A DNA stretch of 64,000 nucleotides from Pseudoalteromonas sp. P1-25 (GCF_001401805.1 NZ_LKDW01000007.1:92796-156795), one strand, 5' to 3'; positions 1 to 10,222 are shown, counted from the first letter of the stretch. A program made the numbers and translations. The notes: generated from the sequence alone by a model not told the origin.

Positions 1-700
1 CCTCACAACTAATACCTTGTTCATTGGCTTGTTTTGCTGCGTTTTCAACAATTTCCATTTGCGCACCCCACGCAAGCACGGTGATATCTGTGCCTTCTTG
101 TACTACTTCGGCTTTACCAAGCTCAATGCTGTAATCATCCTCTGGTACTTCGCCGGTAGAAGCGCGGTATAAGCGTTTAGGCTCGAAGAAAATAACGGGG
201 TTATCGTCTTTAATGCAAGCGCGTAGTAACCCTTTTGCTTGGTAAGGGTTACGCGGTACCACTATTTTTAGCCCTGGCGTATGGGCAAAGTAGGCCTCTG
301 GTGATTGTGAGTGATATAAGCCCCCCGCTATACCGCCACCATACGGTGTGCGAATCGTTAAATTGCCCACATTAAATTCATTACCACTACGGTATCTAAA
401 TTTGGCAGACTCATTCACTATTTGGTCAAATGCCGGGAAAATATAATCAGCAAATTGAATTTCAGCAAGTGCAGGCGCGCCAAACGCGGCTAAGCCATTG
501 GCAAAACCTAAAATACCTTGCTCTGTAAGCGGGGTGTTAAATACGCGGTGTTTACCGTACTTTTCTTGCAAACCTGAGGTCGCTCTAAAAACCCCCCCAA
601 AATAGCCAACATCTTCACCAAAAATACACGCCTGAGGGTGCTCATTCATAGTGATATCAAGTGCAGAGTTAATTGCGTGTAGCATGTTCATTTTAGCCAT
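1..700 (-). CDS. bkdA2: 2-oxoisovalerate dehydrogenase E1 beta subunit (3' end outside the window)
   Basis: The visible 233 N-terminal residues read as a transketolase-like E1 beta subunit, with segments such as [35 protein letters not shown] and [14 protein letters not shown]. With E1 alpha it decarboxylates the 2-oxo acids of Leu, Ile and Val in the thiamine-diphosphate-dependent branched-chain complex. Its ATG overlaps the E1 alpha stop in a TAATG junction, which suggests translational coupling. The C-terminal part and any following E2 gene lie beyond base 1. Pyruvate dehydrogenase E1 beta is the main alternative; the close pairing with a bkdA1-type alpha subunit and the LiuR-like operator upstream favour Bkd. 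Confidence 0.88.
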   Translation of the reverse strand, partial: MAKMNMLHAINSALDITMNEHPQACIFGEDVGYFGGVFRATSGLQEKYGKHRVFNTPLTEQGILGFANGLAAFGAPALAEIQFADYIFPAFDQIVNESAKFRYRSGNEFNVGNLTIRTPYGGGIAGGLYHSQSPEAYFAHTPGLKIVVPRNPYQAKGLLRACIKDDNPVIFFEPKRLYRASTGEVPEDDYSIELGKAEVVQEGTDITVLAWGAQMEIVENAAKQANEQGISCE

Positions 701-1914
701 TACTTAATTCTCCCTGCAGTGACTGGGTACGCGTCTGGGTGTTGCTTTATATGTGCTTTTAAATCATTATATTGGCGAGTAAGCGAAGGAATTGGCGTAT
801 CGTAAACATCTGATATAAGCTCTTCAAGTGCTGGCTTTTGCACTTTTTCAGCACGTTTTAGGGCGGCTAAAATATCTTCTCGAATAACCTCTTTGGCCTT
901 AGCATCGTCCTCTTCATTTAACCAATCTTGTTTAATTAACCATTTTTTAAATTTATCTATTGGGCAAACTTTATGTGTAGCTTCTTCATCTTTTGAGCGG
1001 TAACCACTTGGATCATCTGAGGTAGAATGAGCACCCAATCTATACGCTATTGACTCAATTAATACCGGCTCACCTTGCGTTGCTGCAATGTCGCGAGCCT
1101 TTTGTGTTGCTGCAAACACAGCTAATGCATCTGAGCCGTCAACACGTATGGTTTTAATACCATAGCCCACGCCTCGAGAGGCTATGCCATCACCTTTAAA
1201 TTGCTCATCAGCAGGCGTTGAAATAGCATAACCATTATTTCGTGCAAAAAATATCACAGGGGCTTTGTGCACCGCAGCCATATTTAACCCCGCATGAAAG
1301 TCACCTTCAGAGGCAGCGCCTTCACCAAAGTAACATATCGTTACATTATCTATGGTGCTTGCAAGCTCGCCGGTTTTTGCGTCAATGTGTTTTACTTTTT
1401 GACCATAGGCATACCCTGTCGCTTGAGGGATTTGCGTACCGAGAGGCGATGATATGGTCATATAATTTAATTCTTTTGAACCATAATGAATCGGCATTTG
1501 GCGCCCTTTTCCTAAATCTAATTCATTAGAAAACATCTGATTCATAAATTGATCAAGCGTAAACCCGCGGTAATGCAAAGCTGCTTGTTCGCGGTATTGC
1601 GCCATAATCATGTCGTTTTGGTCAAGTGCAGCAGCAGACGCTGTAACAGCAGCCTCTTCGCCTAAACACTGCATGTAAAAACTCACGCGGCCTTGGCGCT
1701 GCGCGCCTTGCATACGCTCATCAAGTAAGCGAATAAAACGCATTGTTTCATAAAGTTTAAGTGCTGTGTGTTTAGAAATAGTCGGTGCGGTAGCACTAGG
1801 ATGAATGTCGCCGTCCTCAGTTAAAATACTAAGGGTTGGAATAGTTAGCGCATGACCGTCTATAAACTCGAGGTCGTGGTTAATATTCAGCGATACGTTA
1901 TTTGGGTTACTCAT
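700..1914 (-). CDS. bkdA1: 2-oxoisovalerate dehydrogenase E1 alpha subunit
   Basis: A 404-residue E1 alpha subunit. The thiamine-diphosphate motif is clear: [15 protein letters not shown] followed by the NNGYAIST segment, about 30 residues from GEG to NN. The phosphorylation-loop-like stretch [19 protein letters not shown] is also present. The enzyme forms an alpha2beta2 E1 heterotetramer with the next gene and decarboxylates branched-chain 2-oxo acids in the cytoplasm. The ATG at 1914 is followed by a low-complexity N-terminus typical of this subfamily. It is the first gene of the operon, and a 16-bp palindrome 117-132 bases upstream is the likely regulatory site. Confidence 0.93.
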   Translation of the reverse strand: MSNPNNVSLNINHDLEFIDGHALTIPTLSILTEDGDIHPSATAPTISKHTALKLYETMRFIRLLDERMQGAQRQGRVSFYMQCLGEEAAVTASAAALDQNDMIMAQYREQAALHYRGFTLDQFMNQMFSNELDLGKGRQMPIHYGSKELNYMTISSPLGTQIPQATGYAYGQKVKHIDAKTGELASTIDNVTICYFGEGAASEGDFHAGLNMAAVHKAPVIFFARNNGYAISTPADEQFKGDGIASRGVGYGIKTIRVDGSDALAVFAATQKARDIAATQGEPVLIESIAYRLGAHSTSDDPSGYRSKDEEATHKVCPIDKFKKWLIKQDWLNEEDDAKAKEVIREDILAALKRAEKVQKPALEELISDVYDTPIPSLTRQYNDLKAHIKQHPDAYPVTAGRIK

Positions 1915-2030
1915 AACCTACCTTCTCTTGTTGTCTGTGATACAGCACCCCTTTTAAGTTTTTGTTATGGGTGAGGCTTGCGAATAAACTTTGCAGCATC
2001 TGCGCTGTATTTAATTAAAGCTGCCACCAC

Positions 2031-2046
2031 CTTACGTTAACGTAAG
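2031..2046. promoter_or_regulatory. Perfect palindrome matching a LiuR-type operator
   Basis: CTTACGTTAACGTAAG is a perfect 16-bp palindrome in the 265-bp gap between bkdA1 and astE. Its core TTACGTTAACGTAA agrees with the published consensus for LiuR, the MerR-family repressor of branched-chain amino-acid catabolism in gammaproteobacteria, as I recall it. The position suits control of bkdA1-bkdA2. A weaker inverted repeat (2106-2114 with 2140-2148, 25-base loop) lies nearer the end of astE and may help end its transcript. The regulator itself is not in the window. Confidence 0.65.
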
Positions 2047-2179
2047 CTGTTATTCAACACGTGTAAGACGAAACAAAAGTAAAATACGATTAAAAAGCTG
2101 GAAAGTTAACTGTACGCATTTATTAAACCAATAAAAACATACAGTTAAACATATAAGAAAAGTGGTCTGATGAGTTTTA

Positions 2180-3232
2180 TTAGACGAAATTACTATCTAC
2201 TTGCATAGGAGTAACGGTAAGCAATGCCCTTTGCCCGAGCGCAACGTTTGCATTTGGAAAGATAATCGCTTCCCCTTCAACATCGGCATAATAAGGAGTA
2301 TCGCCGTCTGTTGCTAGCAACTCACCTTTAGCAAACCCAGTGAAATTTTCTGCATCGTCTGAAAAAGGAAAGCTAAAATCTTCCTGGGTTCTATTAATGG
2401 TACGATGCACAGCAAACAACTCAAAGTCACTTGCATTAAAATGCGGGTATTGCACCTCTTTTTGACTAATTAATGCAGTTAGTGTTTGCTTGGTTTTTGC
2501 AAAGCGAGCCATGTCGTTTTCACCAAACGGTTTAACTTGACCTAATTCAACCGTAAATGAATCTGCGCCGTGCACATACGAAGAATAATAACTAAATGTG
2601 GTTGCAGGCGATTTCATCATCAATACGGTATTAACGCCGCAGCTAAGTAAAAATTGTAACTGCGATTTTTTCCATGGTTTACCATGAAGATATGGATACA
2701 CAGCAAATTTCTCATTTTTTGAGCCACGAATAGCAGTATGCAAATCATAGTGGTATCGTGCACTGCCTTGCTGACCACGTGAAAAGAAGTCAGTTACATA
2801 TTGTTCTAGTTTTGCCGCACGTTTGCGCTCGTCATTCATTGGCACACCTTCAACAGTGTGGTGCCCGTTAAACAAACGATTTAAGTTTTCTTCTACAAAA
2901 CGCAGGCCAATATTTATTGATTTTGGATTACCAAAAATAAAGAGCACACGCTGATTTAATTCAAGCTCACCTTTTATTATTGTTTTTATTAAATCGTCAC
3001 ATATTTCTATGGGTGCGGTTTCGTTACCATGTACCGCACTTGACAGTACTATATCTTTTGTCGTTGTAACCTTTGGTTGAAACTCAATAACACCTGTATC
3101 GTGAACAGTAACGCCTGTGCCATTCTCTAACGTAAATTCACTTGGCTCTATATGCCATTCATTATTACGACTAAGCGTTAAAAAATCACCGGTATTTTTT
3201 AAATCATTTAAATAATCTGGTTTGGCTAACAT
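2180..3232 (-). CDS. astE: Succinylglutamate desuccinylase
   Basis: A 350-residue zinc hydrolase of the AstE/aspartoacylase family. The zinc site is seen as HGNETAP (His and Glu ligands) near residue 69 and DLHTAIRGS near residue 164; [10 protein letters not shown] further on carries the expected acid. It cleaves N-succinylglutamate to succinate and glutamate, the last step of the arginine succinyltransferase pathway. The other ast genes are not next to it. A hairpin terminator separates it from pgm upstream, so it probably has its own promoter between 3233 and 3264. The length matches the family. Confidence 0.92.
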   Translation of the reverse strand: MLAKPDYLNDLKNTGDFLTLSRNNEWHIEPSEFTLENGTGVTVHDTGVIEFQPKVTTTKDIVLSSAVHGNETAPIEICDDLIKTIIKGELELNQRVLFIFGNPKSINIGLRFVEENLNRLFNGHHTVEGVPMNDERKRAAKLEQYVTDFFSRGQQGSARYHYDLHTAIRGSKNEKFAVYPYLHGKPWKKSQLQFLLSCGVNTVLMMKSPATTFSYYSSYVHGADSFTVELGQVKPFGENDMARFAKTKQTLTALISQKEVQYPHFNASDFELFAVHRTINRTQEDFSFPFSDDAENFTGFAKGELLATDGDTPYYADVEGEAIIFPNANVALGQRALLTVTPMQVDSNFV

Positions 3233-3263
3233 GATAAGCCCTTTTCTAATGTGAGAGATACAA

Positions 3264-3293
3264 ACAAAAACGGCTGAATAAATCAGCCGTTTT
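3264..3293 (-). terminator. Rho-independent terminator of seqA-pgm
   Basis: Read on the minus strand, AAAACGGCTGA, a five-base loop and TCAGCCGTTTT form an 11-bp stem ending in T-rich sequence. It starts about 18 bases after the pgm stop. Confidence 0.85.
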
Positions 3294-3311
3294 AAACTAG
3301 TTTTACTTGTT

Positions 3312-4949
3312 TTAGCTGATCACAGAATCAACTAATTGTTTAGCTTCTTTTTCCAGTAGCGCCAAGTGTTCTTCACCTTTGAACGACTCAAGGTATATTT
3401 TATAAATATCCTCAGTTCCTGAAGGGCGTGCTGCGAACCAGCCATTTTCAGTCACTACTTTTAAGCCGCCGATCGCTGCATCATTACCTGGAGCATGCGT
3501 CAGTTTTTGTAAAATAGGTTCGCCAGCCAGCGTATCCGCTTTTACATCACTTGCACTAAGCGCTTTTAAGCGTGACTTTTGTTCACTGCTAGCAGGGGCA
3601 TCTAAACGCTTGTATAGCGGAGAGCCAAATTCTTGCTCTAACTCTTTATAAAGCGCTGATGGTGTTTTACCCGTCACAGCTAGTATTTCAGCTGCAAGTA
3701 AACCCATAATAAAGCCGTCTTTGTCGGTACACCACACGCTACCATCGAAACGCAAAAATGCAGCGCCAGCACTTTCTTCGCCACCAAAAGCAAGTTTGCC
3801 TTTATTCAAGCCATCTACAAACCACTTAAAGCCAACCGGTACTTCTTTAACTTTGCGCTCATTGCGAGCAACAACACGGTCAATCATAGAGCTGGAAACC
3901 AGCGTTTTACCAATTTCTACACTGCTGTCCCAGTCGCGGTGCTTTAGTAAATAATCAATCGCTACAGCTAAAAAATGATTAGGGTTCATTAATCCATCTG
4001 GCGTAACAATACCGTGGCGGTCATAATCTGGGTCATTGCCTATGGCAATATCAAAGTCGTCTTTTAACTTAATTAAATTTGCCATTGAATACGGTGATGA
4101 ACAATCCATACGGATTTTGCCGTCTTTATCAAGGGGCATAAATGCAAAACGCGGGTCAACACTGTCGTTTACTACGGTTAAATCTAAATTATATTTTTGC
4201 GCTATTAGCGGCCAAAAGTTAATACCAGAGCCACCAAGCGGGTCAATACCCACTTTAATATCCGCATCGCTAACAGCTTTCAAATTAACAATATTTTCTA
4301 AGTCGTTAATGTATGGCGTCATTAAGTCTTCGTATTTAATAAAGCCAGAGCGAGATGCTTTAGCAAATGGAAATAGCTCAACTTCGACTAAATCTTCTAA
4401 TAGCAATTGATTTGCTCTATCTTCAATCCATTTAGTTACATCGGTATCAGCTGGGCCGCCGTTTGGTGGATTGTATTTAAAGCCACCGTCTTCAGGCGGG
4501 TTATGTGAAGGCGTTACCACAATACCGTCGGCTAATTCGTTAGGGTTTAATTTGTTATGGCAAACAATCGCATGGCTAATAACAGGGGTCGGAGTGTAAT
4601 CATGATTTTGCTGGGTGATTACTTGCACCTCATTAGCGACTAATACTTCTATGGCAGAGTTAAAAGCAGCTTCACTTAATGCATGTGTATCTTTACCTAA
4701 AAAAAGCGGACCAAAAATATCATTTTGCTTTCTGTAGTCACAAATAGCTTGTGTAATGGCTAAAATATGAGATTCGTTAAACTTAACATCGTAAGAGCAA
4801 CCACGGTGACCCGACGTACCAAAAGCAACACAATGCGCTGGGTTTTGTTCTAAATCTGGCTCATTTAAGTAATAAGCCGATACCAATTTTGGTACGTTAA
4901 CTAAAGATGATTGTGGCGCAGATTTCCCAGCACCTGAATGAATAGCCAT
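3312..4949 (-). CDS. pgm: Phosphoglucomutase, alpha-D-glucose specific
   Basis: A 545-residue phosphohexomutase interconverting glucose 1-phosphate and glucose 6-phosphate. In order: the catalytic phosphoserine loop [11 protein letters not shown] (about residues 146-156), the metal loop [10 protein letters not shown] (about 304), the sugar-binding loop GGEESAGA (about 390) and the phosphate-binding loop [12 protein letters not shown] near the C-terminus. It lies 10 bases downstream of seqA, and its Shine-Dalgarno AAGGA overlaps the seqA stop, so the two are co-transcribed as in Escherichia coli. Length matches the E. coli enzyme (546). Confidence 0.96.
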   Translation of the reverse strand: MAIHSGAGKSAPQSSLVNVPKLVSAYYLNEPDLEQNPAHCVAFGTSGHRGCSYDVKFNESHILAITQAICDYRKQNDIFGPLFLGKDTHALSEAAFNSAIEVLVANEVQVITQQNHDYTPTPVISHAIVCHNKLNPNELADGIVVTPSHNPPEDGGFKYNPPNGGPADTDVTKWIEDRANQLLLEDLVEVELFPFAKASRSGFIKYEDLMTPYINDLENIVNLKAVSDADIKVGIDPLGGSGINFWPLIAQKYNLDLTVVNDSVDPRFAFMPLDKDGKIRMDCSSPYSMANLIKLKDDFDIAIGNDPDYDRHGIVTPDGLMNPNHFLAVAIDYLLKHRDWDSSVEIGKTLVSSSMIDRVVARNERKVKEVPVGFKWFVDGLNKGKLAFGGEESAGAAFLRFDGSVWCTDKDGFIMGLLAAEILAVTGKTPSALYKELEQEFGSPLYKRLDAPASSEQKSRLKALSASDVKADTLAGEPILQKLTHAPGNDAAIGGLKVVTENGWFAARPSGTEDIYKIYLESFKGEEHLALLEKEAKQLVDSVIS

Positions 4950-4959
4950 GTTTATTTCC

Positions 4960-5535
4960 TTACAAGTAATCGCGAATTTCTTCTGCTTGCTCTGCTGAAT
5001 AACCTAAGCACAGTGCAACCTCGTGTAGCATCATTTTTTTACGTGTTGTATTTGAATTCGTCATAACCCAGTACTCACTGTCAGTAATATTTTTAGGATT
5101 CATACTACTGCCACTATTAATTAAGTCTTCTTTGCTGGTGGCAAAGTAAACGCGGTCACGCCCTTTTATATCAAGCACAGCACTAAATTCTTTTTTATGT
5201 GTTCTATAAAAAGCACTTAAAATAAATAAAAACCTACCGACAACCCCTTTTTGCATTGCTAGTTCTTCTTTATTTAAGATATTAAATACATTAGCGTTTG
5301 TTTGCTTCACGGGTGTGACAACCTCTTGCTCTTGGCTGTCGTCGTTAGCTGGCGTGTCATCAAGTGGGGCTTGAGTCGTTGTTTGGTTGTTTTGATTGTT
5401 GTTAGCAACGGTCGTGTTGTCAGTGCCGTTTAGATTTAATAAACGACGTAAAATAGTGGATGCGCTTTCGCCAATACTTTGTGTATTACTAGCAATATAC
5501 TGATATAACTCGTCGTCTATGTCGATTTGTTTCAT
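4960..5535 (-). CDS. seqA: Replication initiation negative regulator SeqA
   Basis: A 191-residue SeqA. The N-terminal [20 protein letters not shown] is the oligomerisation domain; a Gln/Asn/Thr-rich linker (about residues 45-80) leads to the C-terminal DNA-binding domain, with [15 protein letters not shown] and the end segment [18 protein letters not shown]. The protein sequesters hemimethylated GATC sites and delays re-initiation. I place the start at 5535, preceded by AGGA seven bases away; an upstream in-frame start would add eight residues without a better ribosome site. It is divergent from ybfF and co-transcribed with pgm. Confidence 0.94.
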   Translation of the reverse strand: MKQIDIDDELYQYIASNTQSIGESASTILRRLLNLNGTDNTTVANNNQNNQTTTQAPLDDTPANDDSQEQEVVTPVKQTNANVFNILNKEELAMQKGVVGRFLFILSAFYRTHKKEFSAVLDIKGRDRVYFATSKEDLINSGSSMNPKNITDSEYWVMTNSNTTRKKMMLHEVALCLGYSAEQAEEIRDYL

Positions 5536-5887
5536 GTTGTTCCTGTCATTACGGGCCACATTTTTCTTTCCCCGTGATTATACCCAAACCAAATATAAAT
5601 GCGAGTTACAACAAGCACTCGCATAAATATATCCGTTAAGCGCGAAAATTAAAGTGTGTTGTTTATTTTTTCATAAACCCAATGTAGTAAATAGTCAGTC
5701 ACTAAAAATTTAAAGTGTTTACTTTGTTTATTTATAAACCGCTTTGGGCTGATATCTCTAAATAGCAAAAGTGGCGTAAAAATAAACTTTCTGTCGTTTA
5801 AAAACGCGTACAGCAAAGTTAGCCGCTATATTTTTTGCTTTTTAAAGCAATGCTCGGCAAACTAAGCCAAAATTTGAGGAGACGGTC
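5536..5887. other. Divergent intergenic region, seqA / ybfF
   Basis: A 352-bp AT-rich gap that must hold both the seqA-pgm and the ybfF promoters. I see a small inverted repeat (GTTTA, four bases, TAAAC, about 5726-5739) but no convincing operator, RNA gene or missed coding frame. GAGGAGA just before the ybfF ATG is its ribosome site. Confidence 0.6.
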
Positions 5888-6655
5888 ATGCTTTTAAACT
5901 ATAAACAATATGGTGAAGGCCCTGATGTAGTGATTATTCATGGTTTATTTGGGTCTTTAGAAAACCTAAATGTGATTGCAAAACCATTAAGCGAGCACTT
6001 TAGGGTAACTAATGTGGACTTACGTAACCATGGCGCGTCACCGCATAGCGAAGAAATGAACTACCCTGCAATGGCGGCGGATATTGTTGAGCTGATGAAC
6101 GCATTAAATATTAATAATGCGCACCTGATTGGCCACTCAATGGGCGGTAAAGTGGCAATGGAAGTGGCGCTAATGCATAGCCAAAAAGTAAATAAACTGG
6201 TGGTACTTGATATAGCCCCTGTGAGTTACCCTGCCCGCCACACACAAATTATTAGCGCACTTAAAGACGTAGCAACCAGTCATATTACTGATAGAAAACA
6301 AGCCGATGCAATTATGAGCGAGTACATAAATGAGCTAGGTGTTAGGCAATTTTTGTTAAAAAGCTTGGTTAAAAACGAAGATGGTGAGTACCGCTGGCGT
6401 TTTAATTTAGATGTACTTGATAAAAAATATTCGACAATCACTGCCAATGTTAATGAAAATAATTCTTGTTTGTGCGATACTTTATTTATCAAAGGGAATG
6501 ACTCTGATTATATACTGCCAGAATACCGCGATGAAATAACAAAGCGCTTTAAAAATACTCGAGCAAAAATTATACACGGTGCAGGACATTGGCTTCATGC
6601 ACAAAAACCTGTTGCGGTTAATAAAGCAATAAATGACTTTTTAACAGGGCTTTAA
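5888..6655 (+). CDS. ybfF: YbfF-type alpha/beta-hydrolase (acyl esterase)
   Basis: A 255-residue alpha/beta-hydrolase. HGLFGSLEN gives the oxyanion region, GHSMGGKVAME the nucleophile elbow with catalytic Ser, and GAGHWLH the catalytic His. E. coli YbfF is an esterase acting on short and medium acyl esters, including acyl-CoA; the physiological substrate is uncertain. Its position, divergent from seqA and followed by ybfE-fldA-fur, matches the enterobacterial order. Ribosome site GAGGAGA lies 7-8 bases before the ATG. Confidence 0.9.
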   Translation: MLLNYKQYGEGPDVVIIHGLFGSLENLNVIAKPLSEHFRVTNVDLRNHGASPHSEEMNYPAMAADIVELMNALNINNAHLIGHSMGGKVAMEVALMHSQKVNKLVVLDIAPVSYPARHTQIISALKDVATSHITDRKQADAIMSEYINELGVRQFLLKSLVKNEDGEYRWRFNLDVLDKKYSTITANVNENNSCLCDTLFIKGNDSDYILPEYRDEITKRFKNTRAKIIHGAGHWLHAQKPVAVNKAINDFLTGL

Positions 6656-6750
6656 TGCAATTTTAATCATGTGTTTTTGGTTATCCGTACTAAATTAATG
6701 CATATTTATATGCTATAGTACGCGCCGTTTAATTTAAAGGTTATACGTTG

Positions 6751-6972
6751 ATGGTCAGTCAGTTTATTAACGAATTTGATACCCTAGGGTTGTACTTTGG
6801 CTTAGCCGGTATTTTTGTATTCATCGGCTTGGCAATTAAAGACGTACTTAATAGTGGTAATGTACCTAAGTTTGGTCGCTACATTGTATGGGGCGTCCTC
6901 TTTTTAGGTTGTTCTGGCTTTATTGCGAAAGGGCTTATACAAGTTTTTTGGCAAGGTGCAGGTGTAGGTTAG
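6751..6972 (+). CDS. DUF2788 small membrane protein
   Basis: A 73-residue protein with two predicted membrane helices (about residues 14-30 and 45-66) separated by a short polar turn KDVLNSGNVPKFGR. It matches the DUF2788 family, which has no known function. The ATG at 6751 is preceded by AAAGG ten bases away; an adjoining TTG at 6748 would sit at a better distance (seven bases) and add one residue, so the start is not settled. It is inserted between ybfF and ybfE, which are adjacent in E. coli. Confidence 0.8.
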   Translation: MVSQFINEFDTLGLYFGLAGIFVFIGLAIKDVLNSGNVPKFGRYIVWGVLFLGCSGFIAKGLIQVFWQGAGVG

Positions 6973-6974
6973 GC

Positions 6975-7253
6975 ATGGCGAAGTCAGAAACAGATAGAAC
7001 AACTCCCGATTTATTTGAATACGAAAAGCGCCCTGGTAGGCCGAAAACAAACCCTTTACCAAGGGATATGCAGTTAAAGGTTAATAAACGTAATCAAATA
7101 AAACGAGATAAAGCACGTGGTTTAAAGCGTGTAGAATTTAAAGTTTCATCACAGTTATATCAGGCACTGAGTGATATGGCGGATGCACAAAATATTAGCC
7201 GTAGTGCGCTGATTGAAACAATTTTACAAGAAAGATTGGCTATTGATAGATAA
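6975..7253 (+). CDS. ybfE: YbfE-like ribbon-helix-helix protein
   Basis: A 92-residue basic protein. The N-terminal half is rich in Lys, Arg and Pro (RPGRPKTNPLPRD); the C-terminal half, from KRVEFKVSSQLYQALSDMA to SRSALIETILQERL, reads as a strand followed by two helices, the ribbon-helix-helix form of small DNA-binding proteins. It resembles E. coli YbfE, which is LexA-regulated; I found no LexA box here. The ATG at 6975 lies two bases past the DUF2788 stop. An earlier in-frame start would run inside DUF2788 and is unlikely. fldA follows closely. Confidence 0.82.
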   Translation: MAKSETDRTTPDLFEYEKRPGRPKTNPLPRDMQLKVNKRNQIKRDKARGLKRVEFKVSSQLYQALSDMADAQNISRSALIETILQERLAIDR

Positions 7254-7267
7254 AAGGTTTGAAGTCC

Positions 7268-7795
7268 ATGGCAAGTGTAGGCATTTTTTTCGGAAGTGAC
7301 ACAGGTAATACAGAGCACGTAGCAAAAATGATCCAAAAAGAATTGGGTAAAAAGCTAGTGGCTGTTCACGACATTGCAAAAAGCTCTAAAGAAGAGATTG
7401 CAGAGTTCGATTTAATCTTATTTGGTATTCCTACTTGGTACTACGGTGAAGCACAATGTGATTGGGATGATTTTTTCCCTGAACTTGAAGAGATAGACTT
7501 TGAAGGTAAGCTAGTGGCTATTTTTGGCTGTGGCGACCAAGAAGACTACGCTGAATACTTCTTAGATGCTATGGGAATGATTAACGATATCGTTACCGAG
7601 CGTGGCGCTATTGTTGTTGGACATTGGTCAACTGAAGGATACGATTTCGAAGCATCTAAAGGCATGGCCGATGACACCCATTTTGTAGGTTTAGGCATTG
7701 ATGAAGACCGCCAACCAGAACTGACAGAGCAACGTGTTAAAGCATGGTGCGCGCAAGTGTATGACGAAATGTGCTTAAGCGAACTAGCAGACTAA
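7268..7795 (+). CDS. fldA: Flavodoxin I
   Basis: A 175-residue long-chain flavodoxin. The FMN phosphate loop GSDTGNTEHVA (about residues 9-19) and the flavin-stacking regions PTWYYGEAQCDWD (about 56-68) and GCGDQEDYAEYF (about 92-103) are all present. It is a cytoplasmic one-electron carrier and can replace ferredoxin under iron shortage. I use the ATG at 7268, ten bases after AAAAGG, rather than the TTG three codons upstream. It lies 14 bases past ybfE and ahead of fur, the conserved order, but a strong hairpin separates it from fur. Confidence 0.95.
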   Translation: MASVGIFFGSDTGNTEHVAKMIQKELGKKLVAVHDIAKSSKEEIAEFDLILFGIPTWYYGEAQCDWDDFFPELEEIDFEGKLVAIFGCGDQEDYAEYFLDAMGMINDIVTERGAIVVGHWSTEGYDFEASKGMADDTHFVGLGIDEDRQPELTEQRVKAWCAQVYDEMCLSELAD

Positions 7796-7810
7796 CCTCC
7801 CCCCTTTTTA

Positions 7811-7847
7811 TCGCTAACTGTTTAAATATTTATCAAACAGTTAGCGA
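7811..7847 (+). terminator. Long perfect hairpin after fldA
   Basis: TCGCTAACTGTTT and its exact complement AAACAGTTAGCGA form a 13-bp stem around an 11-base loop, 15 bases past the fldA stop. The sequence after it is only mildly T-rich, so it may be a weak terminator or a 3'-end stabiliser. It marks the end of the ybfE-fldA transcript ahead of fur. Confidence 0.65.
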
Positions 7848-7983
7848 CTTTAGATTTAATAGCAAAATTGATCAATTGTTCTTTGCACTCAGTGCTTAGG
7901 CGCGTTATCCTTGTTATTGCTAATGTGTCGTGTGCATCTGTAAGAGATGTCTAGTATAACCAAACAAATTTGAGACAGATTTA

Positions 7984-8427
7984 ATGACTGATCATAACTT
8001 GGAACTTAAAAAAGCCGGTCTAAAAGTAACTTTACCGCGTATTAAAATCTTAGAAATTTTACAATCTCCAGATAACCAACACATCAGCGCTGAAGATGTA
8101 TACAAAATTCTATTAGATTTAGGTGAAGAAATTGGTCTTGCGACTGTTTACCGCGTACTAAACCAATTTGACGACGCAGGTATTGTAAGCCGTCACCATT
8201 TTGAAGGCGGAAAATCAGTATTCGAACTTTCTGGCAGCACTCACCACGACCACCTTGTGTGTTTGAAGTGTGGTAAGGTTGTTGAATTTGAAGATGACTT
8301 AATTGAGCGTCGTCAGTTAGAAATAGCCGAAGAAAACGGCATCACGTTGACGAACCACTCTTTATACCTATACGGTGAGTGTCAAGACAAAGTAGCGTGC
8401 AAAGCATTTAGCGAGTCAAATAGCTAA
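7984..8427 (+). CDS. fur: Ferric uptake regulator
   Basis: A 147-residue Fur protein. The N-terminal winged helix (LKKAGLKVTLPRIKILEIL; EEIGLATVYRVLNQF as recognition region) is followed by the metal-binding domain with STHHDHLVCLKCGKV and a late GECQ. With Fe2+ it represses iron-uptake genes. It follows fldA as in E. coli, but 188 bases and a hairpin intervene, so it probably has its own promoter. No clear Fur box was recognised upstream. The length matches the E. coli protein (148). Confidence 0.97.
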   Translation: MTDHNLELKKAGLKVTLPRIKILEILQSPDNQHISAEDVYKILLDLGEEIGLATVYRVLNQFDDAGIVSRHHFEGGKSVFELSGSTHHDHLVCLKCGKVVEFEDDLIERRQLEIAEENGITLTNHSLYLYGECQDKVACKAFSESNS

Positions 8428-8448
8428 CAACAACGCTTAATGAATTAT

Positions 8449-8476
8449 AAAAAAACCTGCAATTGCAGGTTTTTTT
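8449..8476 (+). terminator. Rho-independent terminator of fur
   Basis: A perfect 28-base palindrome with CCTGCAATTGCAGG at its centre, seven A on the left and seven T on the right, 21 bases after the fur stop. It could act on both strands. Confidence 0.9.
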
Positions 8477-8507
8477 ATGTTCTAAATTAAGCATTTAAAC
8501 TATGTTA

Positions 8508-8549
8508 AATACCAATTTGCAATAATGATATATTATGCAAATTGGTATT
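8508..8549. repeat. Inverted-repeat element between fur and glnS
   Basis: AATACCAATTTGCA (8508-8521) and TGCAAATTGGTATT (8536-8549) are exact complements around a 14-base AT-rich centre that itself nearly pairs. It lies eight bases past the glnS stop and may end the glnS transcript on the minus strand. The shape is that of a dispersed intergenic palindrome, but no second copy was seen in this window. Confidence 0.6.
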
Positions 8550-8557
8550 TTAAAGCG

Positions 8558-10222
8558 TTACTGCTTCTCGATTTTAGCCCAAGAATCTCTAAGGCCAACC
8601 GTTTGGTTGAATACTAAATGTTCTGACTTAGTATCACGTGAGAAATAGCCGGTACGCTCAAACTGAAAACCTTGTGCTGGTTCGGCTTTAGCAAGCGACG
8701 CTTCTAGTTTTGCATTTTCAAGTACAACTAACGAATCAGGGTTTAATGTTGATTCGAACTCTTCAGCCGCAGCTGGGTTTGGCACATTAAATAAACGGTC
8801 ATACAATCTAACTTCTGCATTAACCGATTCAGGCGCTGAAACCCAATGAATAACCCCTTTTACTTTTCGGCCATCACTTGGGTTTTTACCTAAAGTTTCG
8901 CTGTCGTAAGTACAGTAAATAGTGGTAATTTCACCACTTTCGTCTTTTTCTACACGCTGAGCTTTAATTACATAAGCACCACGTAAGCGTACTTCTTTAT
9001 CGAGTACTAAGCGTTTAAATTTATTATTTGCTTCTTCGCGGAAATCTTCACGCTCGATGTAAAGCTCACGAGTAAACGGTACTTCACGACGACCCATTTC
9101 TTCTTTATTAGGGTGGTTAGCTACCGACAATGTTTCTACTTTATCAGCGTCAAAGTTTTCTATTACCACTTTAACGGGATCGAGTACTGCCATTGCCCGT
9201 GGTGCGTTTTCATTTAAGTCTTCACGGATACATGCTTCAAGCATGCCCATTTCAACCATGTTTTCTTGCTTAGTCACACCTATACGTAAGCAAAACTCAC
9301 GAATAGAAGCCGGTGTATAACCACGACGACGTAAACCAGCAATCGTTGGCATACGTGGGTCATCCCACCCTTCTACATAGTTATTCACAACTAAATCGTT
9401 TAGCTTACGCTTAGACATAATTGTGTATTCAAGATTTAAGCGCGAAAACTCAATTTGTTGTGGGTGGCATTCAAGGCTGATGTTATCAAGTACCCAATCG
9501 TATAAACGGCGGTTATCTTGAAACTCAAGCGTACACAATGAATGGGTTATGCCCTCAAGTGCATCAGAAATACAGTGCGTAAAGTCATACATTGGGTATA
9601 TGCACCACTTGTCACCTGTTTGATGGTGGTGAGCAAAACGAACGCGATAAATAATTGGATCGCGAAGCACCATAAATGAGCTTGCCATATCAATCTTAGC
9701 GCGCAGGACACACTCGCCTTCTTTGAATTCACCCGCACGCATTTTTTCAAATAATGCAAGGTTTTCTTCTACTGAAGTGTCTCTGTATGGGCTGTTTTTA
9801 CCTGGCTCTTTCAACGTACCGCGATACTCACGTGCTTGATCGGCAGTTAAAAAACACACATACGCTAAGCCTTTTTCAATAAGCTCAACTGCATAGCCGT
9901 ATAGAGTATCAAAATAGTTTGACGAGTATTTTATCTCGCCACTCCAATTAAAGCCTAACCACTGTACGTCTTCTTTGATTGAATTAACGTAGTTAATATC
10001 TTCTTTTTCTGGATTTGTATCATCAAAGCGTAGGTTACATAAACCATCGTAATCTTTTGCAATGCCAAAATTCAAACAAATTGATTTTGCATGGCCAATA
10101 TGTAAAAAGCCATTTGGTTCAGGTGGAAAACGTGTATGCGTAGTTGCATGTTTGCCACTTGCTAAATCTTCATCAATTCGAGTTCTTATAAAGTTACTTG
10201 GGCGATTCTCAATTTCCGCCAT
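8558..10222 (-). CDS. glnS: Glutaminyl-tRNA synthetase
   Basis: A 554-residue class I aminoacyl-tRNA synthetase. The HIGH signature is [15 protein letters not shown] (about residues 33-47) and the KMSKS-type loop is TIMSKRKL (about 268-275); a C-terminal anticodon-binding beta-barrel region follows. It charges tRNA-Gln directly. Length matches E. coli GlnS (554). It converges with fur and diverges from the DUF3083 gene; the 208-bp gap upstream holds both promoters. Confidence 0.97.
   Translation of the reverse strand: MAEIENRPSNFIRTRIDEDLASGKHATTHTRFPPEPNGFLHIGHAKSICLNFGIAKDYDGLCNLRFDDTNPEKEDINYVNSIKEDVQWLGFNWSGEIKYSSNYFDTLYGYAVELIEKGLAYVCFLTADQAREYRGTLKEPGKNSPYRDTSVEENLALFEKMRAGEFKEGECVLRAKIDMASSFMVLRDPIIYRVRFAHHHQTGDKWCIYPMYDFTHCISDALEGITHSLCTLEFQDNRRLYDWVLDNISLECHPQQIEFSRLNLEYTIMSKRKLNDLVVNNYVEGWDDPRMPTIAGLRRRGYTPASIREFCLRIGVTKQENMVEMGMLEACIREDLNENAPRAMAVLDPVKVVIENFDADKVETLSVANHPNKEEMGRREVPFTRELYIEREDFREEANNKFKRLVLDKEVRLRGAYVIKAQRVEKDESGEITTIYCTYDSETLGKNPSDGRKVKGVIHWVSAPESVNAEVRLYDRLFNVPNPAAAEEFESTLNPDSLVVLENAKLEASLAKAEPAQGFQFERTGYFSRDTKSEHLVFNQTVGLRDSWAKIEKQ

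Noticed and set aside
2106..2148. Nine-base inverted repeat after astE as a terminator
   Set aside because: The 25-base loop and absence of a strong T-tract make it weak; mentioned only in the operator entry.
6656..6974. LexA box expected before ybfE
   Set aside because: No CTGT-N8-ACAG-like site was found ahead of DUF2788 or ybfE.
7923..7943. Six-codon open frame (ATG to TAA) upstream of fur, recalling the uof leader of E. coli
   Set aside because: Too short, no ribosome site, and not overlapping the fur start as uof does.
7848..7983. Fur box for autoregulation of fur
   Set aside because: No sequence close to the 19-bp GATAATGATAATCATTATC consensus was recognised; absence by eye is not proof.
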